In this document: piece by piece, positions 17,605 through 25,482 of the stretch
How positions within the stretch are numbered: position 1 is the stretch's first letter
How the letters are laid out: the number at the start of each line of letters is the position of its first letter
From: Limnobacter parvus
GTDB taxonomy: Bacteria > Pseudomonadota > Gammaproteobacteria > Burkholderiales > Burkholderiaceae_B
Direction: 5' to 3'
Assembly: GCF_024623725.1 (NCBI RefSeq)
Contig: NZ_JANKHG010000017.1
Location: 163,265-227,264 of the forward strand
Length of the DNA: 64,000 nt
Position numbers and translations under genes: made by a program
The notes under the pieces: generated by a model
What the model was told of the DNA's origin: nothing
Seen by the model: only the letters and a program-made list of their open reading frames with translations
Database searches by the model: none

Positions 17605-18420
17605 TTACCAATAAATGAACACGGAAAGCACATGCGCAATCAATGCAGCGAGCAACCCGAATGACAACGGCACATGCACTGCCAACCAAAGTTCTAGCCA
17701 GTAGCGCATGTGGTAATACCGGCGTAGCTGTTTTAATGCACGCAGTCGCTGAACCTGATTTCGGTAAATCTCCGACAGGCTGTCAGTGCGGGTTAGTTCG
17801 CTCTGCAAAATATCGACAGCTTTTTCTGTGGCGCAAACCTTCACTTTGCCCAGTCGTTGGCTTCGCCGTGAATTGAAAATGCCTTGTTTTGTCGATTCAG
17901 AAACAGTTCTGGCCAAACGATCATTGATGTTCTTGCAGAGCTTGCCTGCTTCCCTGTCAAGTGTTTCGATTTGGGAAACAATTTGTTCCGGGCTTTGCCG
18001 ATTAAGCACATTCGACATTTCCGTGGGGTAACGCAAATAAAAAGTTAAGCCCCACACGCCGGTGCCAATCGTCGTCATGGTCAACACATAAGCAAGAGAA
18101 TGAATGTTCCAGCCGATTTGAAAGCCAGTGTGCAAGGTCGCGACCACGGCCAATGCCAGCCCGAGGTAAATGTGGGCAGACACCCAACCCCTTAAATTGC
18201 CAGCTTCGTTGGAGTATTGACGCTTGCGTACACCAAACCACATTAGCCATAAGATGAGCAGCGCTCCGATTGTGCCAAGGGTGTAACCCAGCCAAGTGCC
18301 ACCGTTGGCGTTGATGCGTGGTTGATCAAACAAGTAAGCGAAAGAAGCAAGCAAAGTGAGCAGCAGCGCACATTTCAGGAAGGCAAACCGTTTGTAATTG
18401 AATAGATTGTCCTGAATCAT
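17605..18420 (-). CDS. Membrane protein resembling a cytochrome b subunit
   Basis: A 271-residue inner-membrane protein and the first gene of the minus-strand cytochrome operon. Four or five hydrophobic segments are visible: two near the N-terminus (about 14-30 and 42-62), two in the middle (about 83-130) and one at the C-terminus. Membrane-embedded histidines occur in SAHIYLG, TLHTGFQ, NIHSLAY, AVHVPLS and IAHVLSV, a pattern fitting bis-histidine heme b ligation. A long charged, probably cytoplasmic loop sits between the middle and last segments. I do not recognise a named family with certainty. The context suggests the b-type, quinone-facing half of an electron-transfer module with the decaheme protein that follows. 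Confidence 0.68.
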   Translation of the reverse strand: MIQDNLFNYKRFAFLKCALLLTLLASFAYLFDQPRINANGGTWLGYTLGTIGALLILWLMWFGVRKRQYSNEAGNLRGWVSAHIYLGLALAVVATLHTGFQIGWNIHSLAYVLTMTTIGTGVWGLTFYLRYPTEMSNVLNRQSPEQIVSQIETLDREAGKLCKNINDRLARTVSESTKQGIFNSRRSQRLGKVKVCATEKAVDILQSELTRTDSLSEIYRNQVQRLRALKQLRRYYHMRYWLELWLAVHVPLSFGLLAALIAHVLSVFIYW

Positions 18421-18550
18421 TGGTTCAGCGCCTTGGCGAATAATCAGAGGTCATGCTGCTCAGGGTTTACACTTAATTCCGTATAACCTTCAATGTTACG
18501 TCATCATTGGTGATGTTAGTATCCCTAGTTCTAGTCTGGGAGTTCATTAA
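18421..18550. promoter_or_regulatory. Divergent control region between cytochrome operon and ccm operon
   Basis: This 130-bp region separates the start of the minus-strand cytochrome operon from ccmI on the plus strand, so promoters for both must lie here. A perfect dyad CATCA-TTGG-TGATG at 18502-18515 is a candidate operator that could serve both directions. No convincing sigma-70 pair was found on either strand. The ccmI ribosome-binding site (GGGAG, 18538-18542) lies at the right end. The dyad matches neither the classic FNR nor the CRP consensus. Confidence 0.5.
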
Positions 18551-19801
18551 TTGAGTCTTGGTATAGCATTTATCGGTGTTATGTTCCTGTTTTTTCTAGT
18601 ATTTTGCCTGTATTTTTCATGGAAAGGTTTTTTTTCTGTGAACGGGCAAAATGCCTTGAATTCCAGTATTTTGTTGGAACACAGTCCAGAGTGGAGGGCT
18701 TTTTTAGATCGTCGGCAAGAAATTGAGAATGACCCGACACTGGATGAGAAAAGCAAACAAACTCTTATCGAAAACTGGCAGATGATGGCTCAGGAAAGCA
18801 AGCCACATATGTTCAAAGTCGAGTCCTCCAGAGGTGCTCCAAGAGCATGGGCGACGCCGACAGCTTTGCCAGTTTTGATTGCACTCACGCTCACGCTTGC
18901 CACATTACTGACCTACACCATCGGTGCAATGAATCCAGGTGCCACCAAATGGCCCAGCATGGATTCTGCGGCGGTTAATGCGCCCACCGTGGATCAGGCA
19001 GTCCTGGCCACTGAAGGTCATCCCGGTGATGGCGCCAGTCTTGAGGACCGGTTGGCTGGCTTGAAAGCAAGGTTGGCTCAGCAGCCTGACGATTTGCAGG
19101 GGTGGGTGCTTATGGCGCGCACGCATGCATCTATGGCAAATTATTCTGAAAGTGCGCAGGCACTGCAAGCTGCTTTGGCCCTTACACCCGGGCACCCTGA
19201 CATACTCGCTGATTTGGCTGACATGACCGCCATGGCACAGGGACGCAAACTGGCAGGTGAACCTGAACAGTACATTGCAGCGGCCTTGCAGAGCGACCCA
19301 AGACACGAAAAAGCGTTGGCGCTCGCGGCCAGTGCAGCGGAACAGGCGGGTGACAATGACAAAGCACAGGTGTATTGGCAGCTTCTAAGCCAGGTTCAAC
19401 AAGCTGACTTGCAAAGCAATGCACCTGCGCAGGTTCTAAATGTGTTGACCATCGCCACAGTGACTATTTCCAAGGCAGCGTTGAACACAATGAATGAAGA
19501 CTCGGCCCTTTTTGTATTCCTGAAAAGTGAGAGCGGACCCGGAATGCCTCTAGCCGTGGTGCGTGTACCAGCCACCGCGCTAATAGCAGGTTCGCAGCCT
19601 GTGCGTTTTGGTCCTGGTGACTTTATTCAGGAAGGCGCCATCGACAATTTGCCCGAAACACTTTATTTTCAAGCCCGATTGTCGATTCAAGGCATGGCCC
19701 AAACCAGTACGGGTGACATTGATTCAGCCTGGGTTGCCGTACCCCGAAACCAACTGGAGTCGGGTGTGAACTTGAATTTGTCTGAAGGCCAATCGAAATA
19801 A
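18551..19801 (+). CDS. ccmI: Cytochrome c maturation protein CcmI (TPR heme-lyase component)
   Basis: A 416-residue protein. A first membrane segment lies at the N-terminus (about 2-22), a cytoplasmic loop follows, and a second membrane segment is at about 97-120. A periplasmic part has TPR repeats (about 155-275; LQGWVLMARTHASMANYSESAQALQ) and a C-terminal domain. This is the layout of CcmI, which holds apocytochrome c for heme attachment by CcmF/CcmH. The start is a TTG at 18551 with GGGAG 8 bases upstream; ATG 18581 is an alternative. Unusually, ccmI is the first gene of the operon, where most operons have it last. Its stop (taa, 19799-19801) is directly followed by the ATG of the ccmAB fusion. 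Confidence 0.85.
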   Translation: MSLGIAFIGVMFLFFLVFCLYFSWKGFFSVNGQNALNSSILLEHSPEWRAFLDRRQEIENDPTLDEKSKQTLIENWQMMAQESKPHMFKVESSRGAPRAWATPTALPVLIALTLTLATLLTYTIGAMNPGATKWPSMDSAAVNAPTVDQAVLATEGHPGDGASLEDRLAGLKARLAQQPDDLQGWVLMARTHASMANYSESAQALQAALALTPGHPDILADLADMTAMAQGRKLAGEPEQYIAAALQSDPRHEKALALAASAAEQAGDNDKAQVYWQLLSQVQQADLQSNAPAQVLNVLTIATVTISKAALNTMNEDSALFVFLKSESGPGMPLAVVRVPATALIAGSQPVRFGPGDFIQEGAIDNLPETLYFQARLSIQGMAQTSTGDIDSAWVAVPRNQLESGVNLNLSEGQSK

Positions 19802-21121
19802 ATGATTCAAGCCGCGCTGCTATCCAATCAACTGCGGTTGAAGTGCACTGGTCTGCAGGCTGCAGGGGTTGTGTTGACTGGCGAATTTGATTGCACATTA
19901 AGTGCGGGTGTAGTGCATGTGCTGCGTGGGGCGAATGGTGTCGGAAAGTCCACCTTGTTGCGCACGGTGTGCAATGCAATGCCTGCACAGGCGGTTTTGT
20001 TCAAGCCCGATTATGGTTTGAGAGACGAGTTGTTGGTTCATGAACATCTTACCAATGTGTTGCAGCATCTTCGTTGCGAAGAATCTTCGCTGGAAACCCG
20101 TCTTGCACAGGTCGGCTTAAGCGATTGGCAATTTGAGCGGATTGGCACTTTGTCTTCCGGGCAACGTGCGCGCTTGGGTTTGTGTACTTTGCTGTTGGCC
20201 CAGTTCAAGGTTTGGCTGCTGGATGAACCGCTGAATGCGCTTGATGCGGACGGTTGCTCAGTGTTGGCCAATTCGTTATGCATCCATTTAAGCCAAGGTG
20301 GTTTTGTCTTGATGGCCAGCCATGTGGATGCCCAACAGCTGTTGCAGCACATGCCCGGTGTCAGCCTATGTAATCATCTCATTCAGGGCGGTGAACTACT
20401 GTCTGAATCGGCTGTTGCTGGTACAGGGATAAACACTACACTCGAATCAGTTTCCAAGCCAAAGATTCCAATAGCGGCCTTGCTAAGGCGTGAATGGGTC
20501 TTGCTTCTTGGCAATCCGCAAGCCGTCTTGTGGGGCGCCTTGTTTCACTGGATGGTGTTAAGTTTTTTTGGCATTGGCCTCGGAAAGCCAGGCGTAGAAT
20601 TTAGCCAGGTGGCGGTGTGGGTCAGTTTGTTGCTTGCTGTGTTACTCGGCGCAAAAGACTGGTTTGCAGAAGATCATCGAGTCGGCTGGATGCGTTTTGT
20701 TGCACACTTGAACCCTGAAAATCTGGGCATGTATTGGCTGATCCGTGTATTGGCCACCGCTGTTGCGCAAATGGCGGTGTTGGTGCCTGTCACTGGCCTG
20801 CTTGCTCTGCAGTTTGGCTTGACCGTCACGCAGGGCGTGCAGTTGATTGTCGCCATGATTGCGGGCTTGTGGGCAATTGTTCCCCTATTGGGCGTGGTGG
20901 CTCTGTTGGTAATGCTGACTCGGGGCGGTGCCGTGTTGGTGTATTTGTTCGCATTGCCACTGCTGGTACCGGTGCTGATTTTCGGTTTGGAAGCTAGCCG
21001 AGCCGTTGATTTGGGTCGCAGCGCCGCTGCCCCGCTTGCCGTGTTGATTAGCATGGGTATGCTTGCCTGCCTGCTGGGGCCCGCAGTGGCTCGACGGCTT
21101 ATACAGTTAATACAGGAATAA
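19802..21121 (+). CDS. CcmA-CcmB fusion, heme exporter ATPase and membrane subunit in one chain
   Basis: A 439-residue protein. Residues 1-200 are CcmA: Walker A GANGVGKST at 43-51, ABC signature LSSGQRARL near 118 and Walker B VWLLDEP near 139. After a linker of about 20 residues, residues from about 220 on are CcmB: ALLRREWVLLLGNPQ followed by six hydrophobic segments. Normally these are two genes whose products form the CcmABCD complex, which releases holo-CcmE. Here one uninterrupted reading frame joins them. No frameshift is needed, so the fusion is real if the sequence is correct. It follows ccmI without a gap and precedes ccmC by 2 bp. Confidence 0.9.
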   Translation: MIQAALLSNQLRLKCTGLQAAGVVLTGEFDCTLSAGVVHVLRGANGVGKSTLLRTVCNAMPAQAVLFKPDYGLRDELLVHEHLTNVLQHLRCEESSLETRLAQVGLSDWQFERIGTLSSGQRARLGLCTLLLAQFKVWLLDEPLNALDADGCSVLANSLCIHLSQGGFVLMASHVDAQQLLQHMPGVSLCNHLIQGGELLSESAVAGTGINTTLESVSKPKIPIAALLRREWVLLLGNPQAVLWGALFHWMVLSFFGIGLGKPGVEFSQVAVWVSLLLAVLLGAKDWFAEDHRVGWMRFVAHLNPENLGMYWLIRVLATAVAQMAVLVPVTGLLALQFGLTVTQGVQLIVAMIAGLWAIVPLLGVVALLVMLTRGGAVLVYLFALPLLVPVLIFGLEASRAVDLGRSAAAPLAVLISMGMLACLLGPAVARRLIQLIQE

Positions 21122-21123
21122 CT

Positions 21124-21816
21124 ATGTTTGCGCAGTTTGCTTCACCCCCCAAGTTTCATGCCCTTGCCAGTCGAGTTTGGGTCTGGCTGCTAGTGACTGG
21201 CATCGCAGTGCTGGGGCTTGGCCTATACACCGGGCTTTTTTTGGCCCCCACCGATGCAAAGCAAGGTGAAGTGTACCGGGCCATTTACGTGCATGTTCCA
21301 GCCGCTTGGATGTCCATGTTTTTGTATTTGGTAGCGTGTGGATATGCCATGTTGAATTGGGTCTATCGCAGTGATGTATCCGCAGTGATGATGCGTGCCT
21401 TTTTACCCACCGGGGCTTGGATGACCGCAATAGCTCTTGTTACAGGCGCTTTGTGGGGCAAGCCAACCTGGGGCACCTACTGGGTTTGGGATGCGCGTAT
21501 GACCTCTGAATTGCTGCTCCTGTTCATCTACCTGGGTTTGATTGCGCTGGGACAGTTGACCACAGACCCTGCCAAAGCCGACCGCGTATTGTCGATCGGT
21601 TTGCTAATTGGTGCAGTGAATATTCCCTTGATTTATTTGTCCGTGGTTTTTTGGAATACATTGCATCAGGGGTATAGCGTTTCAATGAGCGGCAGCAGCA
21701 TTCATCCAGAAATTGCCACAGGCATGTGGTTAAGTGTAGTGGGATTTTGGCTAATCTGTGCCAGCACTGCATTAAACCGGGCACGCCGATTGCTGGTTCA
21801 AAGGCGGTGGCTTTAA
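21124..21816 (+). CDS. ccmC: Heme exporter protein CcmC
   Basis: A 230-residue integral membrane protein with six predicted membrane segments. It carries the tryptophan-rich WWD-type heme-handling region (WGKPTWGTYWVWDARMTSE) and the conserved histidines before and after it (HVPAAW and NTLHQG). CcmC loads heme onto CcmE in the periplasm. It starts 2 bp after the ccmAB fusion and is followed by the very short ccmD. Length fits the family. Confidence 0.95.
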   Translation: MFAQFASPPKFHALASRVWVWLLVTGIAVLGLGLYTGLFLAPTDAKQGEVYRAIYVHVPAAWMSMFLYLVACGYAMLNWVYRSDVSAVMMRAFLPTGAWMTAIALVTGALWGKPTWGTYWVWDARMTSELLLLFIYLGLIALGQLTTDPAKADRVLSIGLLIGAVNIPLIYLSVVFWNTLHQGYSVSMSGSSIHPEIATGMWLSVVGFWLICASTALNRARRLLVQRRWL

Positions 21817-21838
21817 TGCACATAGAGGGGCTTAAGCA

Positions 21839-22009
21839 ATGAATTTTGATGCATGGCAAACCGTTTGGATTTGCGTGGGTTTCAGTGTTGTTGTAATTGC
21901 ACTGGACGCCTGGCTTGCCAACCGTGCTGGACCCGACAAAACCGAATTGGCCCGAACAGGGCAACGCGGCAAGCGCTTGGCCAGCATTGGCAAAGGAAGT
22001 TTGAAATGA
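21839..22009 (+). CDS. ccmD: Heme exporter protein CcmD
   Basis: A short gene of 56 codons between ccmC and ccmE. It encodes one hydrophobic segment (about residues 8-28, TVWICVGFSVVVIALDAWL) followed by a positively charged tail. This is the typical size and topology of CcmD, which stabilises the CcmABC-CcmE complex. It starts at ATG 21839 with AAGC upstream (a weak ribosome-binding site) and ends 10 bp before ccmE. The assignment rests on position, length and topology because CcmD sequences are poorly conserved. Confidence 0.85.
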   Translation: MNFDAWQTVWICVGFSVVVIALDAWLANRAGPDKTELARTGQRGKRLASIGKGSLK

Positions 22010-22019
22010 GGAACGTGAC

Positions 22020-22427
22020 ATGAGCAACGTACGCACGCACCGCGCCGTCTGGCTTGCTGCCATTGTGGTTGTGGCCTTGGGCTTTGGTATTGCACTGGTG
22101 AAGGTGTTCAATGAAAACCTGGTGTTTTTTTACACACCCACACAAATTTTGGGCGGAGAAGTGCCCACCGGAGAAAAAACATATCGCCTGGGCGGAATGG
22201 TTGAAACCGGAAGCGTGCAACGCGAAGCTGATTCGCTGAAAGTTCGTTTCGTAGTCAGTGACTTGAATAGCAAAGTTCCTGTTGAATTCAACGGAATTGT
22301 TCCCGATTTGTTCAAAGAAGGAACCGGCGTGGTCGCTGATGGCCAATGGGATGGGACCACCTTCGTAGCGTCTGAAGTGCTGGCCAAACACGATGAAGAA
22401 TACATGCCACCCGGAGTCGAGCAGTGA
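22020..22427 (+). CDS. ccmE: Heme chaperone CcmE
   Basis: A 135-residue protein with an N-terminal membrane anchor (about 9-28) and a periplasmic beta-barrel domain. The heme-attaching histidine lies in LAKHDEEYMPP near the C-terminus, with the conserved downstream tyrosine. CcmE carries heme covalently from CcmC to the CcmF/H ligase. Its stop overlaps the GTG start of ccmF (GTGA at 22424-22427), so the two are translationally coupled. Confidence 0.95.
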   Translation: MSNVRTHRAVWLAAIVVVALGFGIALVKVFNENLVFFYTPTQILGGEVPTGEKTYRLGGMVETGSVQREADSLKVRFVVSDLNSKVPVEFNGIVPDLFKEGTGVVADGQWDGTTFVASEVLAKHDEEYMPPGVEQ

Positions 22428-24415
22428 TTGCATTTGTATCTCAGTTCAGCCTTGCCTTGGCGTTGGTGCTTTCTTTCTTTGGGGCTGTGGCGGGCTTTGC
22501 AGCAGTGCGTGGCGTTTTCACCCATGAGCCCGCAGTGCCTTTACTCAAGTCCGTGCAGCGCAATGTCACCATGGTGTTCGGTTTGGTGGGTATCTCTTTT
22601 GTCGGCTTGATTTACTCTTTTGTTGTTAGCGATTTTTCAGTGCGCAATGTGGCTGAAAATTCCAACCTTGCCTTGCCGGTGCTTTATAAAATTGCAGCCA
22701 CGTGGGGCTCGCATGAGGGCTCGTTTTTGTTGTGGGTACTCATGTTCGCTGGTTGGGCGCAGGCTGTGGCAGCGTCAAACTTCGAGGTGTCAGCATGCTT
22801 CAAAGTGCGGGTTTTGGCTACGCTGCAGTTGGTGCTGGTTGGTTTTCTGTTGTATCTCCTCATCGCCAGTAACCCCTTTGAATACCTGTACCCCACACCG
22901 CTGGATGGTCGCGATTTAAATCCCTTGTTGCAAGACATTGGCATGATCCTCCATCCGCCTCTGCTGTACATGGGCTATGTAGGTTTCGCAGTTACTTTTG
23001 CGTTTGCCGTAGCAGGTTTGTTGGAAGGCAGATTTGACATGACCTGGGCGCGTTGGAGCAGGCCATGGACCAACGTGGCCTGGGCTTTTCTTACGATGGG
23101 CATTGCACTGGGAAGCTGGTGGGCCTACCGCGAATTGGGTTGGGGCGGTTGGTGGTTCTGGGACCCGGTTGAAAATGCATCGTTGATGCCTTGGTTGGCC
23201 GGCACTGCGCTTATACATTCCCTGGCAGTTTCTGAAAAGCGCGGAGCCTTGCGCAGTTGGACGCTGCTGTTGGCCTTAACCACTTTTGCCTTGTCCTTGC
23301 TCGGCACTTTTTTGGTTCGCTCTGGCGTACTGACTTCCGTGCATGCGTTTGCCACCGACCCCGAGCGCGGCGTGTTTATTCTCGCCTTGTTGTTCCTGGT
23401 GGTGGGTGGTTCCTATATTTTATATGCCTTGAAAACAGGCGAAGTGGGGCAGGGGGGCAGCTTCAAAACCACGGGCCGTGAATCGCTGTTGTTGTCCAAC
23501 AATGTGTTAATGAGTGCGGCGTTGGTCACCGTCATGCTGGGAACACTCTATCCATTGGTGGTTGAAGTCATCGGCGGACGAAAAATGTCGGTGGGCCAAC
23601 CCTACTTTGAAGCCTTGTTCGCGCCGATTTTGCTGCCAGCAGTGTTGCTGATGGCTCTTGGTCCCGATTCTCGCTGGCGCGAAACGCCAATGGCACAGTA
23701 CATTAAACCAGGTGTAGTGGCCATGGGTGCTGCTTTGCTGGTGTTGATCGGTGCAGCTTTCTTCAATGGGCACTTCAGTATTGTATGGGCCATTGGTGTG
23801 GTGTGTGCGGTGTTCATGGCCGTGGCTACAATGGCCCACGCAGCAGTGGCCACACGCAAGGCGGGTGCCGCCATTCCTGAAAGTGGTTTGCTGTATCGAA
23901 TTCGGCGCTTGTCACTTTCTTATTGGGGCATGGTGCTTGCGCACTTGGGTGTTGCTGTGTTCGTGGTGGGCGTAAGTTGGGTAAAAACATTCGAAACAGA
24001 AACCGATGCCGTGTTAAAGCCGGGCGAAACCACTGAAATTGGCCCGTGGCGGGTCACCTTCATTGGCGTTGATTCCGTTCAGCGGCAAAACCATGTGGCC
24101 GCGTTGGGCGTGTTTGAAGTAACCCGTGGGCAAGGCAATCTGATTCATTTGTTGGAACCCGAAAAACGCCGCTACCAAAGTTCAGAACAAATCATGACCG
24201 AGGCGGCAATTCACACCGAGTGGTTTTCTGATGTGTATTTGAGTTTGGGCGATGCTGTGCAAAGTAACGCCAATGCGGGCAGTTGGGGTGTGCGTTTGTA
24301 CTACAAACCACTGATTAACCTGATTTGGTGGGGCTGCGCGCTGATGGCCTTGGGTGGTTTGCTTACCGTATTCGACAGGCGCTACAGGCCAAAAAGGAAA
24401 CAGGTGCTGACATGA
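22424..24415 (+). CDS. ccmF: Cytochrome c heme lyase subunit CcmF
   Basis: A 663-residue polytopic inner-membrane protein. The WWD heme-binding motif (GWGGWWFWDPVENASLMPW), the WGSHEGSFLLW signature and flanking histidines are visible. A large periplasmic loop precedes the last membrane segment. CcmF is the catalytic part of the System I heme ligase. The start is GTG 22424, overlapping the ccmE stop. The stop TGA (24413-24415) overlaps the ATG of ccmG. Confidence 0.95.
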   Translation: MIAFVSQFSLALALVLSFFGAVAGFAAVRGVFTHEPAVPLLKSVQRNVTMVFGLVGISFVGLIYSFVVSDFSVRNVAENSNLALPVLYKIAATWGSHEGSFLLWVLMFAGWAQAVAASNFEVSACFKVRVLATLQLVLVGFLLYLLIASNPFEYLYPTPLDGRDLNPLLQDIGMILHPPLLYMGYVGFAVTFAFAVAGLLEGRFDMTWARWSRPWTNVAWAFLTMGIALGSWWAYRELGWGGWWFWDPVENASLMPWLAGTALIHSLAVSEKRGALRSWTLLLALTTFALSLLGTFLVRSGVLTSVHAFATDPERGVFILALLFLVVGGSYILYALKTGEVGQGGSFKTTGRESLLLSNNVLMSAALVTVMLGTLYPLVVEVIGGRKMSVGQPYFEALFAPILLPAVLLMALGPDSRWRETPMAQYIKPGVVAMGAALLVLIGAAFFNGHFSIVWAIGVVCAVFMAVATMAHAAVATRKAGAAIPESGLLYRIRRLSLSYWGMVLAHLGVAVFVVGVSWVKTFETETDAVLKPGETTEIGPWRVTFIGVDSVQRQNHVAALGVFEVTRGQGNLIHLLEPEKRRYQSSEQIMTEAAIHTEWFSDVYLSLGDAVQSNANAGSWGVRLYYKPLINLIWWGCALMALGGLLTVFDRRYRPKRKQVLT

Positions 24416-24993
24416 TCAAGAAACGTCTGCGTTTGTACTTGCCAATTTTGGTGCTGCTGTTTCTGGGCGTTTTTTTATTGCGCGGATTGTGGCTTGATCC
24501 CAAGAAATTGCCTTCCGCTTTGATCGGCAAACCCGCGCCGGTAGCGCAACTTCCGGTGTTGAGTTTTGAAGGTTCAGAATCAAGTGCTGTACAAATCGTT
24601 GACATTCAAACCTTGCAGAACATTGATGCGTTGAAAGGCGAGCCTTGGGTGTTGAATGTGTTCGCATCCTGGTGCCAGGCTTGCCTGGTGGAGCACCCGC
24701 ATTTCATTGAAATGGCTAGGCAGCAAAGCTCGCAGAAGAAAATCAAGCTTGTGGGTTTGGCTTACAAAGACGATTTGGCGAACACACGCCGCTGGCTCGC
24801 GCAGTATGGAAACCCCTATGATTTGATTTTGATTGATCAGCAAGGTCAGTACGGAATTGAGTTGGGGGTGTACGGCGTGCCTGAAACCTTTTTAATGAGT
24901 GTAAGCAATACGATTATTCACAAGCAAGTTGGCCCTGTTCCTGCTGATTATCTTGAAAGCATGGCCATGCCTGCCATAGAGGCTTCGCGATGA
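24412..24993 (+). CDS. ccmG: Thiol:disulfide interchange protein CcmG/DsbE
   Basis: A 193-residue protein with an N-terminal membrane anchor and a periplasmic thioredoxin-like domain. The active site is WCQAC (in FASWCQACLVEHP), and the cis-proline region is GVYGVPETF. It reduces apocytochrome cysteines before heme attachment. The chosen ATG at 24412 overlaps the ccmF stop (ATGA). An upstream in-frame start would lie within ccmF and is not credible. Its own stop overlaps the ATG of ccmH at 24990. Confidence 0.93.
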   Translation: MIKKRLRLYLPILVLLFLGVFLLRGLWLDPKKLPSALIGKPAPVAQLPVLSFEGSESSAVQIVDIQTLQNIDALKGEPWVLNVFASWCQACLVEHPHFIEMARQQSSQKKIKLVGLAYKDDLANTRRWLAQYGNPYDLILIDQQGQYGIELGVYGVPETFLMSVSNTIIHKQVGPVPADYLESMAMPAIEASR

Positions 24994-25406
24994 ATGTGAA
25001 CGACCTGAACTCAACTGAAAAAGAACAATACAAGGAAGTGGCCAGTGAATTGCGCTGTCTGGTTTGTCAGAACCAGTCGCTTGCGGATTCGCATGCTTCA
25101 CTTGCCGTTGACCTGAAAGAAAAAATTGCAGAGCAAATTCGTGCTGGCAAAACCAATGAAGAAATCAAGAGCTTTATGCAAGACCGGTACGGTGAATTCG
25201 TAATCTACAAGCCAGCCTACAGCATGGAAAATGCTGTGCTTTGGTTGGGGCCGTTTGTGGTCTTGCTGGTTGCCGTTGTGCTGGCACGCAGAGTAAGTCG
25301 AGGTACAAGTGCTTCACTTCAACCCTCCAAACCACCGGCCGCTGAGGCTGATCCGCAGTGGGCAGAAAAACTCTATTCCAGCGCCAAGCCAGAAAAGAAG
25401 GATTGA
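24990..25406 (+). CDS. ccmH: Cytochrome c maturation protein CcmH, apparently without signal peptide
   Basis: A 138-residue protein with the CcmH redox motif LRCLVCQNQSLADS (CLVC) and one C-terminal membrane segment (about 73-95) followed by ARRVSR. CcmH helps reduce and present apocytochrome c in the periplasm. Unlike most homologues it has no N-terminal signal sequence: the ATG at 24990 overlaps the ccmG stop, and an in-frame TGA at 24954 leaves no room for an upstream start. The Arg-rich flank after the membrane segment suggests an N-out, C-in orientation. Export of the N-terminus would then have to use that single segment. Confidence 0.9.
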   Translation: MNVNDLNSTEKEQYKEVASELRCLVCQNQSLADSHASLAVDLKEKIAEQIRAGKTNEEIKSFMQDRYGEFVIYKPAYSMENAVLWLGPFVVLLVAVVLARRVSRGTSASLQPSKPPAAEADPQWAEKLYSSAKPEKKD

Positions 25407-25482
25407 TCAGAATTGAGCGCTACATTGCACTTATGCAGTTTTGACGCTAAAAATATCGGTGATTTTTCATTCTGAGGTGGCC

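Noticed and set aside
24325-24411. Longer N-terminus for ccmG
   Set aside because: It would extend into ccmF coding sequence in another frame; the ATGA overlap at 24412 gives the standard start and anchor.
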